A DNA stretch of 15,709 nt. Origin: Chlamydiota bacterium. GTDB taxonomy: Bacteria; Auribacterota; UBA3054; B51-G9. Below the pieces are notes generated by a model that saw only the letters and a list, made by a program, of their open reading frames with translations, searched no databases and was not told where the DNA came from. The translations under genes were made by a program, and so were the position numbers. Where the stretch lies: contig QMOL01000032.1 in assembly GCA_003648225.1 (NCBI GenBank), forward strand, positions 1 through 15,709. Reading direction: 5' to 3'. Positions 1 through 7,288 of this stretch are shown here, in pieces. How positions within the stretch are numbered: the first letter of the stretch is position 1; each line of letters opens with the position of its first letter.

Positions 1-35
1 GCAGTGAGCAGTGAGCAGTAGGCAGTGAGCAGTTT
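1..35. repeat. 7-bp tandem repeat, GCAGTGA type
   Basis: Five consecutive heptamers read GCAGTGA, GCAGTGA, GCAGTAG, GCAGTGA, GCAGTTT. The array begins at the window edge, so more copies may lie to the left. It directly abuts the REP-like element at 36-62. No reading frame or promoter is apparent in it. It is probably an intergenic repeat family of this genome. Confidence 0.8.
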
Positions 36-62
36 GTAGCCGCTGCCGCTGGCTGCGGATTA
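36..62 (+). repeat. REP-like palindromic element, left copy of a 27-bp inverted repeat
   Basis: These 27 bases are the exact reverse complement of 967-993, on the other side of the CBM9-like gene. The GC-rich core folds on itself: CCGCTGCC (40-47), loop GCT, GGCTGCGG (51-58), with one T-T mismatch. It stands out against the AT-rich surroundings. It resembles repetitive extragenic palindromes, but no REP-associated transposase is visible here. Confidence 0.8.
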
Positions 63-136
63 GAAATCTTGGCTATGGATTCTTAATTGTTCAATATTGG
101 ATATTTATTCTAATTTAATTAATCACTTACTGTATT

Positions 137-931
137 ATGAAAAAATTTAAATCTCAAAAAATTATCCATACCGCTATTTTAATGGTGACAGTCGGCCTTG
201 TCGGTTGTGCAACCGTTAATGCTAATGCACATAATGACAAAAAAAAATCTGATGATAATTCAAATGTTATGTGTGTTGAACAAGCGCAATCAACAATAAA
301 TGTTGATGGAATACTCGATGAACCCGTGTGGAAAAACGCAAAAGCTTATAAATTGTATCGAGCGGCTAACCGCGAAAAAGGCGGAGAAACTGTTGCTCAG
401 TCCGGTGAAGTTAAATTAGCCCGGGACACAAATTATTTTTATGTTGGAATTACTTTCAATGATTTGGATGTTATCGCTGAAGGTAAAGAAAACCAATTGA
501 AACATTATAAATTCGGTGATATATGTGAAGTAATCTTAACTCCGGAAAATAAAACCTGGTATTGGGAAATGTATGCTACTCCAGCCGGCAAAAATAGCTG
601 CTTCTTTATCCCGGGTACCGCAAGAGTGGGATTGCCAAGTATGATGGAATATCAAAGCGAACTAAAAGTCGCATCAAAAGTAAACGGGACTTTAAATGAC
701 TGGCGCGATAAAGATGTGAGCTGGACAGCGGAAATGGCTATGCCCATAAAAGAATTAACAGCTCATGGCGAAAAATTTAATGCTGAAGGTAAATGGAAAA
801 TCCTCGTCGCAAGATATAATTTCGGGAGATATCTCAAAACAGAAGGCGCGGAACTGAGTATGACTCCGCAGCTTTCTCACGAGAATTTTCACTTGTTACC
901 GGAATTCGCATCTCTGAAATTTATTGAGTAA
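137..931 (+). CDS. CBM9-like carbohydrate-binding lipoprotein
   Basis: A 264-residue protein with a lipoprotein signal peptide: basic N-terminus, hydrophobic stretch at about 12-22, and lipobox LVGC with the acylated cysteine at position 24. A low-complexity polar linker follows (31-45). Residues 50-262 look like the CBM9-like fold of the DOMON superfamily: the opening strand INVDGILDEPVWKNA (54-68), the DTNYFYVGITFND segment (97-109), WYWEMYATPAG (141-151), WTAEMAMPIKEL (196-207) and the closing FHLLPEFASLKF (251-262). Such proteins sit on the outer surface or face the periplasm and bind sugars; no catalytic residues are evident. The gene stands alone, convergent with the GH3 gene, and has no clear ribosome-binding site before its ATG. 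Its true ligand cannot be read from the sequence; related domains can also bind haem or cellobiose. Both flanks carry copies of a 27-bp inverted repeat, so it may be a separately acquired unit. Confidence 0.85.
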   Translation: MKKFKSQKIIHTAILMVTVGLVGCATVNANAHNDKKKSDDNSNVMCVEQAQSTINVDGILDEPVWKNAKAYKLYRAANREKGGETVAQSGEVKLARDTNYFYVGITFNDLDVIAEGKENQLKHYKFGDICEVILTPENKTWYWEMYATPAGKNSCFFIPGTARVGLPSMMEYQSELKVASKVNGTLNDWRDKDVSWTAEMAMPIKELTAHGEKFNAEGKWKILVARYNFGRYLKTEGAELSMTPQLSHENFHLLPEFASLKFIE

Positions 932-943
932 GCCGAACTGGAG

Positions 944-963
944 GGTCACTGTCCCCAGCGACC
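944..963. repeat. Short hairpin downstream of the CBM9-like gene
   Basis: GGTCACTG (944-951), loop TCCC, CAGCGACC (956-963) form an 8-bp stem with one A-C mismatch, starting 12 bases after the stop codon. No T-run follows, so it is not a typical intrinsic terminator. It is more likely one unit of the local repeat cluster. Confidence 0.5.
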
Positions 964-966
964 TAT

Positions 967-993
967 TAATCCGCAGCCAGCGGCAGCGGCTAC
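967..993 (-). repeat. REP-like palindromic element, right copy of a 27-bp inverted repeat
   Basis: Perfect reverse complement of 36-62 over all 27 bases, lying 36 bases after the CBM9-like stop codon. It folds into the same hairpin, CCGCAGCC (971-978) against GGCAGCGG (982-989). Together the two copies enclose about 0.9 kb that contains only the CBM9-like gene. Confidence 0.8.
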
Positions 994-1005
994 AGCGGAT
1001 AACGG

Positions 1006-1048
1006 TCCCGAGCACGATTTTTGCTGACTTTTAGTCTCGGGATGCTCG
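1006..1048. repeat. Alternative hairpins between convergent genes
   Basis: TCCCGAG (1006-1012) pairs perfectly with CTCGGGA (1036-1042). A competing pairing, CGAGCA (1009-1014) with TGCTCG (1043-1048), shares part of the same left arm, so only one can form at a time. Loops are over 20 bases. The role is unknown; it belongs to the repeat-rich gap between the CBM9-like and GH3 genes. Confidence 0.4.
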
Positions 1049-1080
1049 TAAATATACACAAATTAAAATTTGTATATTTA
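1049..1080. terminator. AT-rich palindrome, possible bidirectional terminator
   Basis: A near-perfect palindrome: a 16-base left arm (1049-1064), 2-base loop, and a 14-base right arm (1067-1080), differing only by an extra CA in the left arm. It sits seven bases past the GH3 stop codon and between two convergent genes, where a terminator serving both would be expected. The stem is A+T rich, so its strength as an intrinsic terminator is doubtful. Confidence 0.4.
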
Positions 1081-1086
1081 TGGCAA

Positions 1087-3183
1087 TTACGGATTACGGA
1101 TAACGGATTCAACTTCATCTTTGAGTTTTATCTCTCTTGAGGAAGCACCGATCATTATTTTAAATTTTCCGGGTTCAACTGTCCATTCTTTAGTTTTAGG
1201 GTTCCAAAAAGCAAAGTCTTTCCAATGTAATTTTAAAGATATCTTTTTAGTCTCACCGGGCTTAAGAAAAACTTTTTCAAAACCTTTTAATTCTTTCACC
1301 GGCCGCTTGACCGATGATTCAATATCATGAACATACAATTGAGCTATTTCCGCGCCGATGCGTTTTCCGGTATTTTTCAAAGTAAAGTCAACTATCAGCG
1401 GTTTATTTTTGTATATTTTATGTGATGATAATTTTAAATTATCATACTCAAAAGAAGTGTATGAAAGCCCAAATCCAAATGGGTATAACGGTTCAATTCT
1501 TTTCGTGTCATACCATCTATAGCCGACAAAAATTCCTTCTTTGTATTTCAATTTATACGTGTGCTTGTATTTACCGAAAATATCCCATTCCGGCTCCCTT
1601 TCAGGCCTGTAATCCGCACACGGGCAATCAGCGAATTCTTTTTCTATCGTAATAGGAAGCTTTCCTGATGGATTAACGCGTCCGACAAGAATATCGACAA
1701 TGGCTTTACCCTGTGACTGTCCGCCGAACCAGGCGTATAAAATAGAGGTAACTTCATTTGCCCAATTAACCATGTGCTGACCTGAGCCGAACATAGTAAC
1801 GACAACGTTATTAGGATTTAATTTAGCGACTTTTCCGGCTATTTTTGAGTTTTCAGGTTTTGAATCAAAATCGGTGTCTATACTTTCTTTGTGAAACGAG
1901 CTTAACGCGACAATAACTGCGTCAGCGGCTTTGATTTCCTTGTTGGAAGCTGTTTTTTTATAGATTAACTTATCACCGAATTCTTTTCTCATCGCGTCAA
2001 GGAGAGTAATATTATTGTATCCTTTAACCACACTTGCTCCTCCGCCGTAAACAATTTTTTCGGCAGCGTTACCGATCAGCAAAATTGAATTAATATGTTT
2101 TTTTCTGATTGGAAGAAAATTATTTTTGTTACGCAGAAGGACGATTCCTTCGTGATTAGTTTTAAGGGCGGTTTTTTGGTGATAACGGAATTTTTTTATT
2201 AATGATTTATCATAAAACTTTTTGTCATACCATCCCATTTTAAAACACGCGGTTAGAATATTGATCACCATTCTGTCAAGCGATTTCTCACTGACCTTTC
2301 CCAATCTGACATTTTCCGCCATGTTTTGCGCCTCGGGCATGATTAGATCCAAGCCGGAATTAATAGCTTTCACCTGGTTATAAACAGCCACCCAGTCGGT
2401 CATTACTAAACCTTTAAACCCTAATTCACCGCGAAGCAGATCGGTTATTACATATTTACTCTGCCCTGCCCATTCGCCGTTTACTAAATTGTAAGCCGTC
2501 ATTACCGCTGCCGCGCCGGCATCGATTCCGGCTTTAAAAGCGGGCATATAAATTTCGTGAAGTTCTCTTTCTTTAATGATAGAATTGCTTTGCCGTCTGT
2601 GGAATTCCGTGTTGTTAGCAACAAAATGTTTCAGTGTAGCCATGACGCCGCGACTTTGTAACCCTTTTACATATTCTTCAATTATGCGTGAAGCGAGAAA
2701 AGGGTCTTCGCCTGTATATTCAAAATTCCGACCACAGGTTGACATTCTGTAAATATTCATTCCGGGACCGAGAAGAATAGACACATTACCCGCGTTACAT
2801 TCTTCTCCGATTGCTTTTGCGTATTCATAAGAAAGGCTGGGATTCCAAGTTGAAGCTAACGTTAGTGAACAGGGGAAAGCGGTAGTCTTTTTCAATCCCG
2901 TGGGGGTATTGTCGAGTAAGCGGATGCCCAAGCTTGAATCGGCCATATAAAAGGACTGCATACCGAGGCGTTTAATTCCCGGCAGGTAAAATTCAGATAA
3001 TCCGCTAACCATCCCTCCTTTTTCATTTAGAGTCATTTCTTTCACCAATAATTCAGCTCTTTTTTCAGGCGGGATTTTTTTATTAGCGTAAGGTTTATCA
3101 GCGGGAATCTTTTTGAATAAACATTTATTTTCAAATTGAGGATAAAGTGATTTGTCATCGAGAGATGATATTTTAATTTTCAT
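1087..3183 (-). CDS. Glycoside hydrolase family 3 (beta-glucosidase/beta-xylosidase type)
   Basis: A 698-residue GH3 enzyme that would remove terminal beta-linked glucose or xylose from oligosaccharides with retention of configuration. The order is the usual one: TIM-like barrel (about 35-320), alpha/beta sandwich (345-510), and a C-terminal fibronectin-III-like domain (595-685) with the family signature VKRPVKELKGF (625-635). The nucleophile is Asp263 in GLVMTDW (258-264), the substrate-binding pair is KHF (185-187), and Glu433 in the second domain is the likely acid/base. There is no signal peptide, so it should be cytoplasmic. It lies 41 bp downstream of the GH31 gene on the same strand, so the two are probably co-transcribed. 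No Shine-Dalgarno is seen before the ATG. The last residues (SVIRNP) and the stop codon are read out of a 7-bp repeat at 1088-1108, so the tail may be recent. Exact sugar specificity cannot be called. Confidence 0.93.
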   Translation of the reverse strand: MKIKISSLDDKSLYPQFENKCLFKKIPADKPYANKKIPPEKRAELLVKEMTLNEKGGMVSGLSEFYLPGIKRLGMQSFYMADSSLGIRLLDNTPTGLKKTTAFPCSLTLASTWNPSLSYEYAKAIGEECNAGNVSILLGPGMNIYRMSTCGRNFEYTGEDPFLASRIIEEYVKGLQSRGVMATLKHFVANNTEFHRRQSNSIIKERELHEIYMPAFKAGIDAGAAAVMTAYNLVNGEWAGQSKYVITDLLRGELGFKGLVMTDWVAVYNQVKAINSGLDLIMPEAQNMAENVRLGKVSEKSLDRMVINILTACFKMGWYDKKFYDKSLIKKFRYHQKTALKTNHEGIVLLRNKNNFLPIRKKHINSILLIGNAAEKIVYGGGASVVKGYNNITLLDAMRKEFGDKLIYKKTASNKEIKAADAVIVALSSFHKESIDTDFDSKPENSKIAGKVAKLNPNNVVVTMFGSGQHMVNWANEVTSILYAWFGGQSQGKAIVDILVGRVNPSGKLPITIEKEFADCPCADYRPEREPEWDIFGKYKHTYKLKYKEGIFVGYRWYDTKRIEPLYPFGFGLSYTSFEYDNLKLSSHKIYKNKPLIVDFTLKNTGKRIGAEIAQLYVHDIESSVKRPVKELKGFEKVFLKPGETKKISLKLHWKDFAFWNPKTKEWTVEPGKFKIMIGASSREIKLKDEVESVIRNP
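1088..1108. repeat. 7-bp tandem repeat, TACGGAT type, inside the GH3 stop region
   Basis: TACGGAT, TACGGAT, AACGGAT in tandem on the plus strand. On the minus strand these bases encode the last GH3 residues and most of its stop codon. The related string GCGGATAACGG occurs at 995-1005. This has the same unit length as the array at 1-35. Confidence 0.65.
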
Positions 3184-3224
3184 TTTTTAAAATTGGTGTA
3201 AATTAATGTGATTCGTGCCAAATT

Positions 3225-5747
3225 TTAACCTTTACATAATTCCAAATAAGAGACATATATTGGATTCTCCACAGAAGCCTTTTTAATCATCTCCAATACT
3301 CCATTAAGATTATCATTAAAGTTCCGGAGTTCCTGAACAGCGGTTTCGGGCTTTAAAGTAATTCTATGACCCGTTTGTCCCGCGTAAACAATCATATCAT
3401 TTGAATATTTAGAGCTGTCCCAGCTGTTCTTCGCCAGGAATTTCATGAATTTAATCATACGGCTGAATTGCTTTTTCTTTCCGGAAATTAATTTTCTATC
3501 AAAAGTCGGGAATTCAACTTCTATTTCAACTTTCTCATCAACTCTGAATTCCGGCGTGAAAATAAATGTTGTTAATTCATTGCCGGTATATTTCCAAGTG
3601 TCAATTTCCTTACCGTTAATCCGAATTCTTTCAGGGGGTAAAGTGAGTGGAAATCTCAATTCATAACTTCGACTCTTCGGCATTCCGGGAAACTCGCCTT
3701 TTACAGGATAAACAGTGATTTTATTTTTATTACGGCAAATTTCGGTAAAAGTATAATTACCGGTTTTGAATTGCTGATTGTTACCTTCATCCTCATAAAT
3801 CTGAGCTTTCCCTGATTCACCGGGGAAAATGTTGAGGACTGTTCTCGCAGATTTTTTATCATCGGATTGCATAGGAATTATTGATCCCGCTTTTACATAA
3901 ACCGGCATTTCATCTAAAGCAAATGTTCTTTTAATCACTTTGCCGCCATTCAATAAAGTTCCTGTAAACAATTCTACCCATTCACCTTCCGGAAGCCAAA
4001 TTTCCTTTTCAACAAATAAGCTGTTCTCCTCCATTGGCTCGGTGACAGGAGCGACCAGCACATCATCTCCGAACATATATTGATTTTTAAATTCATAAGC
4101 TTCAACTAATTCGGGATAGTCATAATATAAAGGTTTACAAATAGAAACACCTGAATCGTATGATTTTCTAGCTGAAGAATAAATGTAAGGCAGTAATGCC
4201 CGTCTTAAACGAAAAAAAGAGCTCATAATTTGAAAATATTCCGTTGGATATTCCCATATCTTACGCTCAAGCAGCGGCTCAGGGCAACTGTGAGTTCTAA
4301 ATATAGGGCTGAATACTCCATACTGAACCCATCTGGTATAAAGCTCGGGATCACCGTCACCCTGCATATGTCCACCGATGTCGTGACTCCAATAGCCATA
4401 TCCCGCATTTGCCGCGGTAGAAGTGAAATATGGTTGGAAAGCGAGGGAATCCCAAGATGAAATGGTATCTCCTGAGAAACCGATTTGGTATCTGTGATTT
4501 CCCAGTCCGCCGTAGCGGTGAAAAATTATCGGTCGCTTTTTGTTTCTCCGCTCCATATCACTGTAAAAAACATAGTTTAAATAAAATGTCGGATTGACTC
4601 CGGGAATGGTTGTCGTGCTCCACTGCTGCCAGTCCAACCACCAAAAATCCACACCATCGTTTTCCATAGGATGAAGTACCAGCTTCATAAAATTCTCGGT
4701 GAATTTCTTGTGGACTATGTCGAACGGAACATATTTCTTCGTTGAAGGGTCGATCCCCATCGCTTTTGCCATCGCCTCATATTGGTCTTCGTGTGGTTGA
4801 ATGCCTGAAGCGGGATGGAGATTCAGGCAAACTTCCATATTCTTTTCTTTAATCCATTTCAGAAAACCTTGAGGGTCGGGAAAATAATTCTTGTTCCAGG
4901 TGAAACCTGTCCAGCCGGCCGGTTGGCCTGCCTGATCGGGGATTTTATTTCCGTTTTCATCATAGAATTCAGGGTTTTTGGCTATATGCCAATCCATATC
5001 AACTACAAAAACATTGAGCGGCAGTTTGTATAATTCGAATTCAGCAACAAGCTCCTTTAATTCAACATCTGTATATTGCCAGTAGCGGGACCACCAGATT
5101 CCAAAAGCAAATCTCGGCGGCAGCGCGATTTTACCGGCTACTTTTGTGAAATCTTTTAACACAGATTTATAATCATGGCCATAACAGAAAAAATATAAAT
5201 CCTGATGCGCTCTGCATGAACGGGGAGTAACCCACGGCCAATCGGAATTATCGAAGAGAGGTTTGCCGGTGTCATCAATAACAGTCCAGCCGTTTTTAGA
5301 TATCAAACCATCATCCAGTTTGAGTTTCTCTTTTGTAAGATAGTGTGTGTCACCGTTGTATTCATCTAATGTTCTTGCTGTTCCACCGAGATTCTTATTG
5401 TCTATGGTTCCCGGTTTCCAAGTTACTTTTTTGTTATTAAGAGTAAACTCGATTTGGAGATTGTGTTCTGTGAACATTCCTGTCCCCGTTTTATATTTCA
5501 GGGAAAGTTTATCGGTTCTGATTTCAAGAAGATTGTCGGTAATTCTTTTCTCAAATCTCGGAACTGCCAAATTACGGTTCACAAAAATTAAAGAAGCCAA
5601 ATCTTCAAACTTTCCGTCTTCCGACCATTCCATTCTAATGAGACCGGAAGTAAGAATAGAGAATCTGACATTTTCAGATTTAACAACAGCATTTTCATTT
5701 ACCATGGGATTATATTCATAATGTTTTAAACAATCGGAAACAGGCAT
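3225..5747 (-). CDS. Glycoside hydrolase family 31 (alpha-glucosidase/alpha-xylosidase type)
   Basis: An 840-residue GH31 enzyme acting on terminal alpha-linked sugars. It has an N-terminal beta-sandwich (about 20-205), the catalytic barrel beginning at LPPRFAFGIWWSRYW (209-223), then beta domains (545-740) that include a DUF5110-like part (NIFPGESGKAQIYEDEGN, 639-656). The nucleophile is Asp372 in FWWLDWQQW (368-376); the acid/base is Asp427 in FSGDT (424-428). SHDIGGH (454-460) and RTHS (484-487) are typical substrate-site motifs. Residues 750-840 extend past the usual end and I do not recognise them. With no signal peptide, the protein should be cytoplasmic. It is the first gene of a two-gene operon with GH3, consistent with stepwise removal of side-chain and backbone sugars, for example on xyloglucan or glucuronoxylan fragments. 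Subfamily, and so glucose versus xylose or galactose preference, is not decidable by eye. Confidence 0.93.
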   Translation of the reverse strand: MPVSDCLKHYEYNPMVNENAVVKSENVRFSILTSGLIRMEWSEDGKFEDLASLIFVNRNLAVPRFEKRITDNLLEIRTDKLSLKYKTGTGMFTEHNLQIEFTLNNKKVTWKPGTIDNKNLGGTARTLDEYNGDTHYLTKEKLKLDDGLISKNGWTVIDDTGKPLFDNSDWPWVTPRSCRAHQDLYFFCYGHDYKSVLKDFTKVAGKIALPPRFAFGIWWSRYWQYTDVELKELVAEFELYKLPLNVFVVDMDWHIAKNPEFYDENGNKIPDQAGQPAGWTGFTWNKNYFPDPQGFLKWIKEKNMEVCLNLHPASGIQPHEDQYEAMAKAMGIDPSTKKYVPFDIVHKKFTENFMKLVLHPMENDGVDFWWLDWQQWSTTTIPGVNPTFYLNYVFYSDMERRNKKRPIIFHRYGGLGNHRYQIGFSGDTISSWDSLAFQPYFTSTAANAGYGYWSHDIGGHMQGDGDPELYTRWVQYGVFSPIFRTHSCPEPLLERKIWEYPTEYFQIMSSFFRLRRALLPYIYSSARKSYDSGVSICKPLYYDYPELVEAYEFKNQYMFGDDVLVAPVTEPMEENSLFVEKEIWLPEGEWVELFTGTLLNGGKVIKRTFALDEMPVYVKAGSIIPMQSDDKKSARTVLNIFPGESGKAQIYEDEGNNQQFKTGNYTFTEICRNKNKITVYPVKGEFPGMPKSRSYELRFPLTLPPERIRINGKEIDTWKYTGNELTTFIFTPEFRVDEKVEIEVEFPTFDRKLISGKKKQFSRMIKFMKFLAKNSWDSSKYSNDMIVYAGQTGHRITLKPETAVQELRNFNDNLNGVLEMIKKASVENPIYVSYLELCKG

Positions 5748-5781
5748 AAGACTAAAGTTTTAGAGGGTTAAAATTTTAGAA

Positions 5782-5810
5782 ATTGTATCATTTTCGTTTA
5801 ATATTTGCAA
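5782..5810 (-). promoter_or_regulatory. Candidate sigma70-type promoter of the GH31-GH3 operon
   Basis: On the minus strand, TTGCAA (5810-5805), a 17-base spacer, then TACAAT (5787-5782). This matches 4 of 6 and 5 of 6 consensus positions at ideal spacing. Transcription would begin near 5775, giving a leader of about 28 bases before the GH31 ATG. If the host is a Bacteroidota, whose main sigma factor prefers a different motif, this call would be weaker. Confidence 0.4.
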
Positions 5811-5857
5811 ATGGCTCTAACAGAAAATATCCGGTTTCTTTATTTACATTGCGCTGT

Positions 5858-5876
5858 GCCCCGCGAATGCCGGGGC
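5858..5876. repeat. GC-rich hairpin in the divergent region
   Basis: GCCCCG (5858-5863), a 7-base loop, CGGGGC (5871-5876): a perfect 6-bp GC stem. The GC-rich block around it (about 5850-5885) contrasts with the AT-rich flanks and looks like another unit of intergenic repeat DNA. There is no adjacent T-run. Confidence 0.5.
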
Positions 5877-5985
5877 CGCCCTGTGTTGTAACATTCCGCT
5901 CTTTCATGGCTGTTTTTAGTGTTTTCCTTTTTTGCGCATTGGATCGAAAATGTACCTTGGAGTAAATTACGCGCAATATTTTACC

Positions 5986-6014
5986 TTGTATGAAAATCCG
6001 TCATATTGTATAAA
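5986..6014 (+). promoter_or_regulatory. Weak candidate promoter for the Gfo-TIM cluster
   Basis: TTGTAT (5986-5991), a 17-base spacer, TATAAA (6009-6014). Two exact TATAAT boxes lie further downstream (6038-6043 and 6055-6060) without a convincing -35 partner, so the true start may be there instead. In such AT-rich DNA, matches arise easily by chance. Confidence 0.25.
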
Positions 6015-6119
6015 ATAGTTTCAAATTGTTATAGATTTATAATGTATGTTATGGTATAATTCTTAGCAATATAAATACTTTAACTGAAAACTTTAATTTC
6101 AATACAATTTATTATCATT

Positions 6120-7283
6120 ATGAAAGAAGTGAAATTAGGAATTATCGGACTCGGTATTATGGGAACCGAGCATATCAATACCGTTGAAAAATCAAAAAAT
6201 ATTCGCCTTGCCGCCGTTTGCGATATTAAAAAAGACCTTGCTGATGAACGCGCAAAAAAAAATAATGTTCCCGCTTATTATTCAGCAAATGATTTGATTA
6301 ATTCCGGCGAGGTTGACGCGGTGCTTATCGCAACGCCTCATTATTTTCATACGCCTATTACCATTGATGCTTTTGAAGCGGGGCTGCACGTTATCAGCGA
6401 AAAACCTATTGCGGTACATAAAGCCGACGCGGAAAAAATGATTGCTGCTCACGCTAAACATCCGAAACTTGTTTTTTCGGCCATGTTCCAAGTTCGTACA
6501 GATAGCTTTTTTAAAAAAATTAAAGAAATAATCGACAGCGGGGAACTCGGTGAAATCTATCGTGTGAACTGGCTTATCACAAATTGGTTCCGTACACAAA
6601 CTTATTATAATAGCGGAACGTGGAGAGCAACGTGGAAAGGCGAAGGCGGTGGAGTCCTGCTCAACCAGGCGCCTCATCAGTTGGATTTATTCCAATGGAT
6701 GTTTGGTATGCCGGTAAAAGTCAGAGCTTATTGCTCACTCGGGAAATATCATGATATCGAAGTTGAAGATGATGTTACTGCTTACTGTGAATTTAAAGAA
6801 GGCTTTTCAGGAATGTTTATCACTTCAACAGGCGAAGCTCCGGGAACAAACAGATTGGAAATAATGGCTGATCGTGGTCGCCTTGTATTTGAAGACGGCA
6901 AAATAAAATTTGATAAAACGACGGAATCAGTCAGCAAATTCCTTAAAACAACAGAAAAAGCATTCGGAGGACCGAAAACCGAAACTATCGAAATTGAAAC
7001 TGATGGCAAAGGAGGCACTCACCAGAATATTATTGAAAATTTCGCTGACGCGGTTCTCAATGGTGCTGAATTAGTTGCACGAGGAGAAGAAGGGATTAAT
7101 TCAGTTGAACTCGCGAACTCATTTCTTTATTCTGCTCTAAAAGATGAAACGGTGGAATTACCGCTTGATTCGGGTGAATTCGCGAATTTACTTAATGAAT
7201 TGATTGCAAACTCCACTTTTGAGAAGTCCGAAGAAGTTAAACCTGTTGATGATATTACCTCATCTTATAACAAAACAAAATAA
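6120..7283 (+). CDS. Gfo/Idh/MocA-family oxidoreductase, copy 1
   Basis: A 387-residue NAD(P)-dependent sugar or cyclitol dehydrogenase. The N-terminal Rossmann fold (1-120) has the nucleotide-binding motif G10-x-G12-x-x-G15 and the catalytic-lysine motif EKP (94-96, Lys95). The C-terminal alpha/beta domain carries GGGVLLNQAPHQLD (176-189), where His186 and Asp189 fit the family active site. There is no signal peptide, so it is cytoplasmic. Its first 360 residues align without gaps to the fourth gene of the cluster (about 253 identities by hand); it has a longer polar tail (365-387). The next gene starts 5 bp after its stop, so the two are co-transcribed. Family members commonly oxidise a sugar hydroxyl, often at C3, and act beside TIM-barrel isomerases. 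The substrate is unknown. No Shine-Dalgarno is visible before the ATG; this start gives exact collinearity with the paralogue. Confidence 0.93.
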   Translation: MKEVKLGIIGLGIMGTEHINTVEKSKNIRLAAVCDIKKDLADERAKKNNVPAYYSANDLINSGEVDAVLIATPHYFHTPITIDAFEAGLHVISEKPIAVHKADAEKMIAAHAKHPKLVFSAMFQVRTDSFFKKIKEIIDSGELGEIYRVNWLITNWFRTQTYYNSGTWRATWKGEGGGVLLNQAPHQLDLFQWMFGMPVKVRAYCSLGKYHDIEVEDDVTAYCEFKEGFSGMFITSTGEAPGTNRLEIMADRGRLVFEDGKIKFDKTTESVSKFLKTTEKAFGGPKTETIEIETDGKGGTHQNIIENFADAVLNGAELVARGEEGINSVELANSFLYSALKDETVELPLDSGEFANLLNELIANSTFEKSEEVKPVDDITSSYNKTK

Positions 7284-7288
7284 TTTAT

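Larger units (their letters stand above)
5748..6119. other. Divergent intergenic region (372 bp)
   Basis: This gap separates the GH31-GH3 operon (leftward) from the Gfo-TIM cluster (rightward), so both promoters should lie here. I see a good promoter-like pair for the leftward operon, weaker candidates for the rightward one, and a GC-rich hairpin at 5858-5876. The heptamer TACCTTG occurs twice (5953-5959 and 5982-5988), 29 bases apart; it could be a regulator half-site but this is weak. The short reading frames here on both strands show no recognisable protein. Confidence 0.6.

Noticed and set aside
36..993. Insertion sequence with terminal inverted repeats
   Set aside because: The gene inside encodes a carbohydrate-binding lipoprotein, not a transposase, and I saw no target-site duplication next to the repeats.
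5347..5721. 124-codon open frame on the plus strand opposite GH31
   Set aside because: It lies fully antisense to a well-supported enzyme and has no recognisable domain; it is a shadow frame.
6282..6677. 131-codon minus-strand frame opposite Gfo copy 1, with a similar frame at 9370-9690 opposite copy 2
   Set aside because: The likeness between the two simply mirrors the similarity of the paralogous sense genes; no domain or start signal supports them.
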